64,000 nucleotides of DNA from Methanococcus maripaludis (GTDB lineage Archaea > AGJL01 > Methanococci > Methanococcales > Methanococcaceae). The position numbers and the translations under genes are program-made. Shown here one piece after another: positions 9,360 to 18,116 of the stretch (position 1 is its first letter; the number at the start of each line of letters is the position of its first letter). The notes beneath the pieces are model-generated. The model did no database searches and had not been told where the DNA came from. It saw nothing but the letters and a program-made list of their open reading frames with translations. The DNA is taken from contig NZ_JACDUL010000004.1 of NCBI RefSeq assembly GCF_013760955.1, positions 124,001 to 188,000 of the forward strand. The letters are read 5' to 3'.

Positions 9360-9914
9360 TTATTTCCAGAGTCTAAGTTCACTTCTTTTGACATCCTGTC
9401 TGTGTCTTTCTAAAAATTTATACATTTTTGAGTGCGACGTTCCCCTTAAGAGCATTTCAATTGCATCTTTTGCAATCTTTGCAGTTTCGATTTCCCCGAT
9501 TATTGAAACGGTTTTTCCGTAAACTGAAATGTGCGTTGAAGTTAATTCTTCAATGTACCTTCTTGATTTTCCGCCACTCCCAATAATCCTTCCTTTTAAT
9601 CTTTGAAGAGCTTTATCGGAATTTCCGTATTCTGAAATATCTATTACTTCGAAGGCATATTCATCTGAAACCAGTTTTAAAGCTTTTTCAGGATTAAATC
9701 CTCTTCCAATAGCTTTTACAATATCTCTTGCTTTCCAGAGTGCCAAAGGGTCTTCTTGATCTTCAGTTGAATAAATACTAACTTCTCCTTCGGAATCGAT
9801 TTCTAGTTCAACTCCAAGCTCACTTTCAAGCTGTTTTCTAACTTCTCCGTGAGTTCCAATAAGGATACCGGTTCTCTCTTTTGGAATCTTCACTACTTCC
9901 ACATTCTCGTACAT
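9360..9914 (-). CDS. KH-domain ribosome assembly protein (archaeal Pno1/Dim2)
   Basis: 184 residues with two KH domains. The first holds GILIGTHGEVRKQLE (about 16-30); the second holds GRIIGSGGKSRRYIEE (about 109-124), each with the GxxG RNA-contact loop. Eukaryotic Pno1/Dim2 helps final 18S rRNA 3' processing next to Rio kinases and Nob1. The archaeal member is usually encoded with rio1 and aIF1A, exactly as here. Start ATG follows GGTGAGATATT. The gene is the last of the aIF1A-rio1-KH transcription unit. Confidence 0.88.
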   Translation of the reverse strand: MYENVEVVKIPKERTGILIGTHGEVRKQLESELGVELEIDSEGEVSIYSTEDQEDPLALWKARDIVKAIGRGFNPEKALKLVSDEYAFEVIDISEYGNSDKALQRLKGRIIGSGGKSRRYIEELTSTHISVYGKTVSIIGEIETAKIAKDAIEMLLRGTSHSKMYKFLERHRQDVKRSELRLWK

Positions 9915-9994
9915 AATATCTCACCAATTACGCAATTAAATTTCATTAAATATTATATAATCACTACTTAAAAAAAGATGTTGTAAAAAATTTT

Positions 9995-10816
9995 TTAATA
10001 CGTTTTTGCCATTTCTTCATCAATTAATTCCAGTTCTTCTCCTGAAACAAATTTATAGAACTCTTTGTAATCCGTATCAATTCCTTTTCGTTTAAAGAAA
10101 CTGCAGACATTTTTAACATCCCGAATAAGGAGAGTTTTCGAAAGAGGATGTTCTTTAACGACCCCTTGTGAAAAGTCAATGTATACGGGCTCATCTTCAT
10201 GAACTAAAATATTATATTCTGACAAATCCCCGTGAACTAACTGAGCATCATTATATAATACCTTCATATCTTCTCGTATCATTTCGTAGAATTCGGAATA
10301 ATCGACTTCGATATCTTTTAATCTTGGAGCTGGAACTCCATCTTCATGAACCATATCCATTAAAAGTATATTTTCCCGTTTTAATAGTGGTTCTGGCGTG
10401 TTTATATAATCTCCCGCTCTTAAAAGGTTTCTAAATTCTTTTTCCACCCATGCAGTTATAATCTGTCGAGTACTGCTTCTTCTAAGGTGAAATCTAGGGT
10501 CTCCCTGAATATACTTCCACATTGTTTTAAAATCACATGTAGAAACACGATAAACCTTCAGTGCGTAGAGTTCATCTTCTTTATTTGCAGAAAACACAAC
10601 AGCTTCCTTTCCAGAATTAACAACTCCAGAAATTTCATCGATATGTTTTGCAACAAGTAAATTATAGATATTTAGGAGAGTTCGTTGATCAAAAACTTCA
10701 TTTTCGGTTTTTAATTCTTCCAAAAACTTCTTTTTTCGCTCAACTATCTTTTTTTGAAATTCCCTATCAAGTTGTTTTTCTTTTTTATCTAAATCCATTT
10801 TAAGGACATCTTTCAT
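9995..10816 (-). CDS. rio1: Serine protein kinase RIO1
   Basis: 273 residues. RIO kinases are atypical ATP-binding kinases/ATPases of small-subunit maturation. NSGKEAVVFSA is the Rio nucleotide loop, HGDLSEYNIL the catalytic loop and YIDFSQGV the metal-binding segment. STRQIITAWVEKEFRNL is the Rio1-specific flexible region. The ATG at 10816 is chosen because the preceding in-frame TTG sits in the GGGATATTG site. It starts ten bases after the aIF1A stop, so the two are surely one operon. Confidence 0.93.
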   Translation of the reverse strand: MKDVLKMDLDKKEKQLDREFQKKIVERKKKFLEELKTENEVFDQRTLLNIYNLLVAKHIDEISGVVNSGKEAVVFSANKEDELYALKVYRVSTCDFKTMWKYIQGDPRFHLRRSSTRQIITAWVEKEFRNLLRAGDYINTPEPLLKRENILLMDMVHEDGVPAPRLKDIEVDYSEFYEMIREDMKVLYNDAQLVHGDLSEYNILVHEDEPVYIDFSQGVVKEHPLSKTLLIRDVKNVCSFFKRKGIDTDYKEFYKFVSGEELELIDEEMAKTY

Positions 10817-10825
10817 CAATATCCC

Positions 10826-11140
10826 TTATCTCATGAAGTCTAGGTATCCTTTTTTGTTCAACCAGTCAACCTGTCCTTTTGTGTATCTCCAGATTACATC
10901 GCATTTCTCATCGGACTGTACTTCCCAAGGAGTAACAATTACGACATCGTCTTCCCTTACCCAGATTTTTCTCTTCAATTTTCCGGGAATTCTACCCATT
11001 CTGAGCTTTCCATCCATACATCTTACTCTAACTCTGCTTGCACCGAGCATTTGTTCGATTACTCCAAGAACTTCATTTTCATTCTCTCTTGGGGTCCTTA
11101 CTCTTGTTGGTTGTTGTGGGGGTGCTTGTTGTCCTCGCAT
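10826..11140 (-). CDS. eif1A: Translation initiation factor aIF1A
   Basis: About 104 residues. An OB-fold S1-like domain ([42 protein letters not shown] in outline, about residues 25-68) identifies the homologue of bacterial IF1 and eukaryotic eIF1A, which occupies the ribosomal A site during initiation. Its N-terminus is a Q/P/R-rich tail. The ATG at 11140 follows GGTGAGAACT; an earlier in-frame GTG is inside that site. First gene of the aIF1A-rio1-KH cluster. Confidence 0.95.
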   Translation of the reverse strand: MRGQQAPPQQPTRVRTPRENENEVLGVIEQMLGASRVRVRCMDGKLRMGRIPGKLKRKIWVREDDVVIVTPWEVQSDEKCDVIWRYTKGQVDWLNKKGYLDFMR

Positions 11141-11299
11141 AGTTCTCACCTTTTTTTCGATAATTTTAAAAAATTAGTTAATCGATAGTTTTAAGAAATC
11201 AAAAGAAAAACGTAAAACGAAGATTATTCGTTTATTTTAAATCTTTTTATAGTAATGAAGTATTAATCATTTATATAGTTAATTATGTATGGTGAGAGT

Positions 11300-11938
11300 T
11301 TGGTAAAATTAATGCTTGCACTTGATGTAATGGATGAAAAAACGGCAGTTTTGATTGCTAAAGAAACTTCAGAGTACGTTGACTCCATAAAAATAGGATA
11401 TCCCTTAGTTTTGGCTACAGGATTAAATATAATCGACAAAATAAAAGAAGCCACCAACAAAGAAGTGATCTGTGATTTCAAAGTTGCAGACATCCCTTCA
11501 ACCAATGAAAAAATTGCAGAATTAACGCTAAATCATGCTGATGGGATAATTTGTCAGGGTTTTGTTGGTTCAGACAGCGTTTCTGCAATTTTAAACGTTG
11601 CAAGAGCGAAAAATAAAAAAGTAATAATGGTAACGGAAATGTCTCACCCCGGAGCTACAGAATACTTACAACATGTAGCTGAGGATATGGCAAAAATGGC
11701 TGACAAATTAAAAGTTGATGGAATAGTTGCACCATCAACTAGACCTGAAAGATTAAAAGAAATCAAATCAATTGCAAAAGATGCTTTTGTAATATCCCCT
11801 GGAGTTGGGGCCCAGGGTGGAAATTTAAGTGATGTTTTAAACGTTTTAAGCGAAAATGACTACGTAATTATTGGTAGAGCGATCTATGAAAATGAAAATC
11901 CCAAAGAAAGCGCTAAAAATTATAAAATACAGATGTAA
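11300..11938 (+). CDS. pyrF: Orotidine 5'-phosphate decarboxylase
   Basis: About 212 residues, a TIM-barrel enzyme that makes UMP from OMP, the last step of de novo pyrimidine synthesis. LALDVMD (strand 1 Asp), CDFKVADIPSTN with the catalytic Asp-Lys-Asp network, HPGATEY and ISPGVGAQGG (phosphate loop) are visible. The TTG at 11300 is taken as start because GGTGAG lies three bases upstream. An ATG at 11285 would place that binding site inside the gene. Two TATA-like elements (11244-11252 and 11270-11278) precede it. Divergent from aIF1A. Confidence 0.93.
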   Translation: MVKLMLALDVMDEKTAVLIAKETSEYVDSIKIGYPLVLATGLNIIDKIKEATNKEVICDFKVADIPSTNEKIAELTLNHADGIICQGFVGSDSVSAILNVARAKNKKVIMVTEMSHPGATEYLQHVAEDMAKMADKLKVDGIVAPSTRPERLKEIKSIAKDAFVISPGVGAQGGNLSDVLNVLSENDYVIIGRAIYENENPKESAKNYKIQM

Positions 11939-12059
11939 AGCCCAAATTAAAAATTTTATAAGGTCATCAAAACGTATTTATAATTTTAATGAGTATATGT
12001 TAATAAATTTAATTTATTAAATATTTTAACTACCAAATTGATATTGTTAGGCGATAGTT

Positions 12060-12734
12060 ATGATATTAAATTCAAAAAAAGGACAGCTTTCAATAGAAAT
12101 GGTTATACTGATTCTTGCAATTTTGTTATCTGGAACAATATTTGCTACATATATGACTAAAAATACTGGAAGCAGTGACGAAATTTCAGATGTTAAAAAA
12201 CAGGTTTTTAGTGGAACCTCATCATCATTAGTTACAATAAGCCACTCTAATGGACATTTTGATCCAATAGCTACTGAAGATGAAGAACCTGACGAAGGTG
12301 GAGAAGAACCTGAAGAAGAGAATAATTTTGATAAAATATATGCTAAAGTATTAAACATAAACCCGACTTCATCAGATGAGAATAATAAATTTGAAGCCAC
12401 CATATATGGTGGAGGCACTATTGAATTAAAAAAGAAAGGTAATCCCAAAGGAGTTACTGCCAATGGCGTATTTTATAATCTGGAAAATAGCCAAATGGAA
12501 TTCAATGTAACTAAAGTTATTTTACGAATAAAAGGTGATTCTACAATAATAATTAATGATAGTATAGTATTTGATAAAAATAACAAAAAGTTCACCATCG
12601 AATGTGTTGAAGGTGGAACCTGCCCGATACCCGTAACAATTGGAATGGAAAATGGTGCTGGGTCATACTGGCTTGAACTAGATGTAGATGATGTCAAAGT
12701 AACTTCTGAAAGTAGTGGCTCTAGAAAAAATTAA
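12060..12734 (+). CDS. Class III signal peptide protein (type IV pilin-like)
   Basis: 224 residues. The N-terminus has a short charged leader ending in KKG, then [17 protein letters not shown]. This is the archaeal class III signal peptide, cut between Gly and Gln by a prepilin-type peptidase (EppA in Methanococcus), with Glu at +5 and a hydrophobic polymerisation helix. The mature part has an acidic stretch near residues 76-90 and a beta-rich C-terminus with several potential N-glycosylation sequons. Likely a minor pilin or other surface filament subunit. Start ATG follows GGCGATAGTT. A related gene at 12855 follows in tandem. Confidence 0.82.
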   Translation: MILNSKKGQLSIEMVILILAILLSGTIFATYMTKNTGSSDEISDVKKQVFSGTSSSLVTISHSNGHFDPIATEDEEPDEGGEEPEEENNFDKIYAKVLNINPTSSDENNKFEATIYGGGTIELKKKGNPKGVTANGVFYNLENSQMEFNVTKVILRIKGDSTIIINDSIVFDKNNKKFTIECVEGGTCPIPVTIGMENGAGSYWLELDVDDVKVTSESSGSRKN

Positions 12735-12854
12735 AAAATTAATAATTTAAAATTAATCATTCTTTTTTTTTCAACTTTTTAATTAATTATTTATTCTAAA
12801 AAATTCTATTTTTATATATGATTATATTATTTTGTCAATTGGGGCGTGGTATAT

Positions 12855-13526
12855 ATGACAAAATTTTCAAAAGGCCAGATTTCAATAGAATTAATACTTT
12901 TAGTAATGGCCGTACTTCTTGCAGGTATTTTGGTATCATTTCACATGACAAAGTTTACTTTCGAAGGAGATATTCTATCAGATGTTCGGCATGGTGCATT
13001 TCAGGTATTTGGATTGAGCACCAATCCAACAATAATAATTTATTCATTGAATTTTTCTGACGTAAAAATAAGCCCTTCAACAAATTTAGATAATGCATGG
13101 CTTCAAATAAATGATACTGGAAACGAAACATATCTCTGGTACTATGGCGATGGAACATTCAAAGGTCTGGCAAACACAAGCGATCCTACTGAAAGTATTA
13201 CTGAAGACAATCTAGTAATATTACCTCATGGAGGATATGCATCAAATATAATATTCAGATCAGATGTTCCAACAGATATGAACTGGGAGGGCATACCCTT
13301 TACTTTTACAGACATTAAAAAATTTGAAATAATTGCAAATAACCCAGACATACCGATAAAATATAACATATCTCATGAAGGATCACCAGAACAGTCAAAC
13401 CAGGCTTATTTAGATATTGAAGCCGATGATGTAACCATAATTGTTACAAAAGCCAATAATAAAGTTTTTGAATTGATCGCAAATACAACTAGTGGAACTA
13501 TAGAACTGTTAGCATATGAACCATAA
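12855..13526 (+). CDS. Class III signal peptide protein (type IV pilin-like)
   Basis: 223 residues from the ATG at 12855; an in-frame GTG at 12846 would add three. The leader MTKFSKG is followed by QISIELILLVMAVLLAG, the same Gly/Gln cleavage site and +5 Glu as in the preceding gene. The rest is beta-rich, with many Asn-X-Thr/Ser sequons suited to the N-glycosylation known for Methanococcus pilins and archaellins. The two tandem genes share only the N-terminal region clearly. A 120-base spacer with its own TATA-like sequence separates them, so separate promoters are possible. Confidence 0.8.
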   Translation: MTKFSKGQISIELILLVMAVLLAGILVSFHMTKFTFEGDILSDVRHGAFQVFGLSTNPTIIIYSLNFSDVKISPSTNLDNAWLQINDTGNETYLWYYGDGTFKGLANTSDPTESITEDNLVILPHGGYASNIIFRSDVPTDMNWEGIPFTFTDIKKFEIIANNPDIPIKYNISHEGSPEQSNQAYLDIEADDVTIIVTKANNKVFELIANTTSGTIELLAYEP

Positions 13527-13561
13527 TTATATAATTATTATTTTTTAAAAATCGTGAAAAC

Positions 13562-14308
13562 ATGAACATATGGATTCGTGGCGGAACTAGTGACGCAAAC
13601 AAAATTTCAGAAGAAATTAAGAAAAATTTTAAGGACTCTTTTTTAATTTTAACCACTACAACGGAATTTGGTGGAAAAATTGCAGAAAAGTATTCTGATC
13701 TGGTTATTTCAGAAAAAATGAGCTATGAAAATTTAAAAAAAACACTTCTTGATAAAAAAATAGATGTTTTTATTGATGCAACTCACCCTTTTGCAACCCA
13801 TGCAAGTGAAACAGGCATAAAAATTTCAAAAGAATTGAATATTCCATATATCCGGTATGAAAGGCCGATTAAAGAGTTTAAAGATGCTTTTTACGTTGAA
13901 ACTTTTGAAGAAGCTGCTAACCTAGCTTTAAAAATTTCTAAAAAAAATATATTTTACATGTCAGGAATAAAAAATTTAAAAACCGTTTCTGAAATTATCC
14001 CTATCGAAAAATTAATTGTAAGAATACTTCCAACTTCAGTCTCAGAAGCTCTAAAAATACTTCCTTCAAAAAATATTGTTGCAATGCAAGGGCTATTTTC
14101 AGAAAATTTAAATAAACATTTAATAATTGATTACGATTGTGATGTAATCATTACAAAAGATAGTGGAAAAAGTGGAGGCCTTTATGAAAAGGTTTCATCT
14201 GCAATTTTAGCAGGTGCAAAACCAATAATCATTAAGCGACCGGAAATAAATTATCCATTAAAATTTGAAAAAATAGTTGAATTGATAAGTTATTTAAAGA
14301 CTATGTAA
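13562..14308 (+). CDS. cbiJ: Cobalt-precorrin-6A reductase
   Basis: 248 residues. CbiJ/CobK reduces cobalt-precorrin-6A with NAD(P)H in the anaerobic corrin ring pathway, needed for the corrinoid methyltransferases of methanogenesis. Family marks are WIRGGTSDANKI at the N-terminus, FIDATHPFATHAS near residue 74, YIRYERP near 98 and the C-terminal ITKDSGKSGG near 198. Start ATG follows CGTGAAAAC. Other corrin genes are not in the window. It is convergent with the gene at 14314, five bases away. Confidence 0.9.
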   Translation: MNIWIRGGTSDANKISEEIKKNFKDSFLILTTTTEFGGKIAEKYSDLVISEKMSYENLKKTLLDKKIDVFIDATHPFATHASETGIKISKELNIPYIRYERPIKEFKDAFYVETFEEAANLALKISKKNIFYMSGIKNLKTVSEIIPIEKLIVRILPTSVSEALKILPSKNIVAMQGLFSENLNKHLIIDYDCDVIITKDSGKSGGLYEKVSSAILAGAKPIIIKRPEINYPLKFEKIVELISYLKTM

Positions 14309-14313
14309 ATTAA

Positions 14314-15600
14314 TTACTTCAAATGTTCGAGATCCTCGTCTGCAGGAATATACTCCAGTAAATACCCGCCAGGCCTTAAACCGTAAAGTAATGCCCTATT
14401 CATATAATTTAAAATTAAATTCAATACTTCGTCATGCCCAATTCTTAAGGGGCCCATATAACAGTTTTTTTCAGAAAATTCCATGATACAGTCTTTTCTA
14501 ACATTTTTTCCACTTACCATTATGACATAATCTTCCCCTGAATTCACAAGGTTGCCTATTGCAGGATAAAGCCCATTTGCGCTAATTACAATAAGTGTAT
14601 CCTCCAAATCAGTGAGTTTTTCAAGACATGCATCTATCTTTTCTATATACTTTACTTTTTCAACAGGATCTTTAATTTGATACTGGGGAATATCTGAAAT
14701 GGGCACGTGAACTAAATCATAGTGATCCAGATATTTAATTGAAGAATTTATTGAATCTTCAAAATCTTTTGATAAGATATAATCTACTTTTATAAACTTT
14801 GAAAATCCTTTTGCAATCCCACATGATGCAATAGATAATGTTTTTAAGCCGTATTTTTCCGAAAATGAGGGTACTTCGAAATATTTACCAGGAAATCTTG
14901 TTATAAGAAAGTTTATAGGATATTTTCCTTTTCTTTTTCTTTTGATATTTATTTCATGATTTTCCAAAATTTTATTGCATCGCAGTAAAAATTCATTTAA
15001 AGCATCTGAAGTATTTTTTGCACGTTTGCATTCTCCAGAAGAACCACAGAGTTCATAAACTGGCAGTACCTTATTTACATGCCTTCCAGGATAATAAGGA
15101 TCAGAATCGGAAATTTTATCAGAAATCCAACCGTTTTTATCAGTCATTACTAAAACACAGCCGCAATCAGCACAATTTTTCAGCGTAAATTCGTAACCGC
15201 CATAATTTGCAGGGATACTCTTCATTAGCTGGTTTAAGTCATTATCCATTATATCGCATGTTGTTCTATCTATAACCCTGTGACCGTAATTGTCCTCAAT
15301 TGTTGTAACAAACATGCATTCGAAATATACCGAGTTGTCATTAAGTTCTACGTCTTCCCCAAGTGCCTTTAAAACACTTATCCCTGGAAATTCTTCCACG
15401 GGATATCCTGCCATTATAAATAAATCATTTATAGACTGCATTGGCACGCCTCTTTTGTAAGGTGCCAATAATCCGCAAGAACCATTTTGAACCAATTTAT
15501 CAAAATTAGGAGTATTCGCATATTCTAAAGGGGTTTTATTGTCCAAAATTTCATAGGGGTTATCCAAAAGTCCGTCGAAATAGAAAATAAGCGTCTTCAT
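14314..15600 (-). CDS. Degenerate archaeal phosphoglycerate mutase (ApgM) homologue
   Basis: 428 residues aligning end to end with archaeal cofactor-independent phosphoglycerate mutases. The N-terminal metal Asp (FYFDG), the TPLEYANTPNFDKL block and the C-terminal RALLYGLRPG block are kept. A serine (GVPMQS) sits near the nucleophile position. The histidine-rich metal motifs are not: where the family has D-x3-H after HxK, this has ISDIPQYQIKD; DHS(T)P reads ANGLYP; HSGE reads NSGE. Loss of these ligands argues against mutase activity, so it may be a pseudoenzyme with a regulatory or structural role. Start ATG follows a GGTGG site. An inverted repeat at 15677-15694 and TATATA near 15660 lie upstream. 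Confidence 0.75.
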   Translation of the reverse strand: MKTLIFYFDGLLDNPYEILDNKTPLEYANTPNFDKLVQNGSCGLLAPYKRGVPMQSINDLFIMAGYPVEEFPGISVLKALGEDVELNDNSVYFECMFVTTIEDNYGHRVIDRTTCDIMDNDLNQLMKSIPANYGGYEFTLKNCADCGCVLVMTDKNGWISDKISDSDPYYPGRHVNKVLPVYELCGSSGECKRAKNTSDALNEFLLRCNKILENHEINIKRKRKGKYPINFLITRFPGKYFEVPSFSEKYGLKTLSIASCGIAKGFSKFIKVDYILSKDFEDSINSSIKYLDHYDLVHVPISDIPQYQIKDPVEKVKYIEKIDACLEKLTDLEDTLIVISANGLYPAIGNLVNSGEDYVIMVSGKNVRKDCIMEFSEKNCYMGPLRIGHDEVLNLILNYMNRALLYGLRPGGYLLEYIPADEDLEHLK

Positions 15601-15676
15601 AAACCACCGCCCTGTAAAATAAACGTATTAATTCATATTAATTATATAATGACGTCTATATAAAGTTAAAAATACG

Positions 15677-15694
15677 AACTAATTTCGATTAGTT
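15677..15694. promoter_or_regulatory. Inverted repeat upstream of the ApgM-like gene
   Basis: AACTAAT, four bases TTCG, then ATTAGTT: a perfect 7-bp inverted repeat. It lies between the fibrillarin 3' end and the ApgM-like start, just upstream (on the minus strand) of a TTTATATAG box near 15656-15664. It could be an operator for the ApgM-like gene or a small RNA hairpin at the end of the fibrillarin message. Confidence 0.35.
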
Positions 15695-15702
15695 TATATT
15701 GT

Positions 15703-15714
15703 ATAAAAAAGAAA
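15703..15714 (-). terminator. Oligo-T terminator after fibrillarin
   Basis: On the minus strand a run of six T after TTTC follows the fibrillarin stop by about 40 bases. Archaeal RNA polymerase terminates at such T-tracts without needing a hairpin. Likely end of the nop5-flpA message. Confidence 0.4.
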
Positions 15715-15749
15715 TATTTAAGTTTATTGAAAAATTAAACTGTAAATAA

Positions 15750-16448
15750 TTAATATTTAGTTTCATTCCAGATTCCAACCATCATCATGTGATCTTTTTC
15801 GAAAGGTTCTATATTTATTTCATCAACAATTTCAAATCCGCCTTCGATCAATATTTTTTTCTGTTCAGCAAATATTTCTCTTGGATTTTTTGTAACGTCG
15901 ACACTTCTTGCTTTTATGGATATCATTGCGTATCCATTTTCTTTTAAAAACCATCTTGCATTCTTTACAAGGATTTCTGCTTGATTTGGCTGTGCAACAT
16001 CTTCAAAAATAACGTCAACTTTTTCAACGATATTTGAATAGTCCTGAGGCCTGTTTGCATCCCCTAAAACAGGAATTAAATTTTTTCTTTCATTGCATGA
16101 ATCGATAAATTCTCTCATGATTCTTGGCGCAAATTCAAGAGCATAAACTAGGGAATTTTCTGCAATATCTGCAACGTGTGAAGGAGTAGTTCCAGCAGAA
16201 GCTCCAAGATAAAGAACTTTCGTTCCTTTTTTGATAGGCATCTTTTTTAAGCCGTTTATAATTGCAGCACCGAGTTTACTCTTGTTTGGATTCCATACTC
16301 TGTATTCGATACTATCAGAGTATACTAACTTTTCACCGTAAACTCTTTTTCCAGGAACTAATGATTTTGTAGCAATTCTTTTAAGTCCGTCTCCAAAATC
16401 TACTGAATAAACGTTGTTAAAAATTTCTTTTACCTTAATTTTTTCCAT
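15750..16448 (-). CDS. flpA: Fibrillarin-like rRNA/tRNA 2'-O-methyltransferase
   Basis: 232 residues. Fibrillarin is the catalytic subunit of archaeal C/D box RNPs, methylating ribose positions selected by guide sRNAs. VLYLGASAGTTPSHVAD is the SAM motif I; the ALEFAPR, VIFEDVAQPNQ and ISIKARSVDVTK blocks are family typical. Start ATG follows GGTGAGTTAA, 17 bases after the nop5 stop, forming the usual nop5-fibrillarin operon. The two C/D box sRNAs found in this window would be its guides. Confidence 0.95.
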   Translation of the reverse strand: MEKIKVKEIFNNVYSVDFGDGLKRIATKSLVPGKRVYGEKLVYSDSIEYRVWNPNKSKLGAAIINGLKKMPIKKGTKVLYLGASAGTTPSHVADIAENSLVYALEFAPRIMREFIDSCNERKNLIPVLGDANRPQDYSNIVEKVDVIFEDVAQPNQAEILVKNARWFLKENGYAMISIKARSVDVTKNPREIFAEQKKILIEGGFEIVDEINIEPFEKDHMMMVGIWNETKY

Positions 16449-16465
16449 TTAACTCACCATAGGGA

Positions 16466-17923
16466 TTAATTCTGTGAAGAAGTTTTTCCAATTACTTTTC
16501 TTTCAGCTTTAACTTTTTTTGTTGAATCTCTTCTTTTTTCGCCAGATCTTTCCTTTGGAGGCTGGTTTCCACTACCTTTTGGCTTTCCACCAAATGGTTT
16601 TTTATCACTTTTTCTGTCGTCCCTTCTGTCATCTCTTCTGTCGTCCCGTCCAGCAGGTTTTTTACCAAATGGTTTTCCACCTTTTTTAGAGTCTCCTTTT
16701 CTAGGCTCACCTTTCTTGTCGAATGGTTTTCTGTCACCTTGTGACCTTCTATCTCTATCTTGGCCGCCCTTATTACCGAAACTTCTCGTATCAGGTCTTG
16801 GTCTTCTTTTTCTCGTTGGTTCAGGAAATTTTTCTTTTATTTCAGCTACTTTTTTGTTCATGTCTTCAACTAACATGTCTGAAATATCATTTCCAAAAGC
16901 ATCTGCCCTTATCGCAATTGAAATTTTACAGGAAATTGCCCTTGCAATTTTTCCGTGTAACCACCAGGGATTTCCCTGAATGAGCGGGTGCTGGAAGATT
17001 ACACCGTGTTTTGGAGGTAATGCTCTTTCTCTTAAGTGTGCAAATAATGCTTTTTCTGCACCTATAACCTGAATTGTTGATGCAGGAAGTCTTAAAAGTC
17101 TTTCAATTCCACCAGCAAGGCTTATCAATCTTGCACCAAGTGATGCACCTGCAACTTTCGTCAAATTTGGAGCAATCTCTTTCATTGAAGTCTCCAAATA
17201 TTCTTGCAATTTTTCTCTGTATTCATACATACTTTTTATTTCATTTGCAAGGTTTTTCATGATTTCTAAATCAAATTCAGATACATCTGCACCCATCGAT
17301 TCTTTTGCAGCAAGTGAAATCGTTCTCGCAACATTTGAAGGCATTGTTTTTTTGAGTTTCGTTCTTGTATACTCTTCCCTATCCCCGTATTCGGAAACTA
17401 AACCCACGTAGATATCGTGTTTCTTAATCAAATTATCCATTTCTGGGAAGTATAATGAATACCATTCTCTAAGTCTTTCTGAAAACAAATTTAAGGTTTC
17501 ATCAAGGTTATCAAGGGCATTTACAGTCTGAACTATCAATTTATCTTTCTGTTCTGATGACTTTTTCATCATCAATTTTGTGAAAGAAGTTGCCCAAGCG
17601 TTCATTTTTGAAACAAAATCAGTTTCGTTTTCAAAAACTTCGTATTTTTGACCTAATTCATATAAATTATTTCGAATAAGTTCTCCAAGCGGATTTTTGG
17701 AAGTTGTGTATTCAAAACTAACGCTTTCTTCCTCAATTTCCCATTCGTTTTTCAATTCATTGATTATTTCAAAATTTCCCTGTCTCAATTCATACATTAC
17801 TTTTGGAACATCCTCGTTTTCAAATATTTTGTAATATTTGATGTCTTCTAAGGAATATTCGCCGTTTTTCGAGTTTGCTTCAAGTGCAAATGCTCCAAAT
17901 GGTGCAAAGGCAATGAATAACAT
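16466..17923 (-). CDS. C/D box RNP scaffold protein Nop5 (Nop56/58-like)
   Basis: 485 residues. Nop5 bridges L7Ae-bound sRNA and fibrillarin. The N-terminal fibrillarin-binding domain (about 1-120) is followed by a coiled coil and the Nop domain with GASLGARLISLAGGIERL, ASTIQVIGAEKALF and HGVIFQHPLI. Beyond residue 370 comes an unusually long tail of about 115 residues, made of K/R/D/G repeats including tandem RDD units and repeated KPFG motifs. Such a tail is probably disordered and RNA-binding, and longer than in most archaeal Nop5. Start ATG follows AGGTGATTTT. Cotranscribed with flpA. Confidence 0.93.
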   Translation of the reverse strand: MLFIAFAPFGAFALEANSKNGEYSLEDIKYYKIFENEDVPKVMYELRQGNFEIINELKNEWEIEEESVSFEYTTSKNPLGELIRNNLYELGQKYEVFENETDFVSKMNAWATSFTKLMMKKSSEQKDKLIVQTVNALDNLDETLNLFSERLREWYSLYFPEMDNLIKKHDIYVGLVSEYGDREEYTRTKLKKTMPSNVARTISLAAKESMGADVSEFDLEIMKNLANEIKSMYEYREKLQEYLETSMKEIAPNLTKVAGASLGARLISLAGGIERLLRLPASTIQVIGAEKALFAHLRERALPPKHGVIFQHPLIQGNPWWLHGKIARAISCKISIAIRADAFGNDISDMLVEDMNKKVAEIKEKFPEPTRKRRPRPDTRSFGNKGGQDRDRRSQGDRKPFDKKGEPRKGDSKKGGKPFGKKPAGRDDRRDDRRDDRKSDKKPFGGKPKGSGNQPPKERSGEKRRDSTKKVKAERKVIGKTSSQN

Positions 17924-18116
17924 AAAATCACCTAAAAATTTATAAATCCATGAAAAATGTATTCTTAACTTCTAATCAATCTAGAACTATTTAATCATTC
18001 GGGTATTTAATACTACGTAAACCCAGATAAAAAAGATTATAAATAATCGCGATTAAATAAATTTAAACGGATTTCATTAAATATAATGGATATTTTAATT
18101 TTATCAACGTGATATA

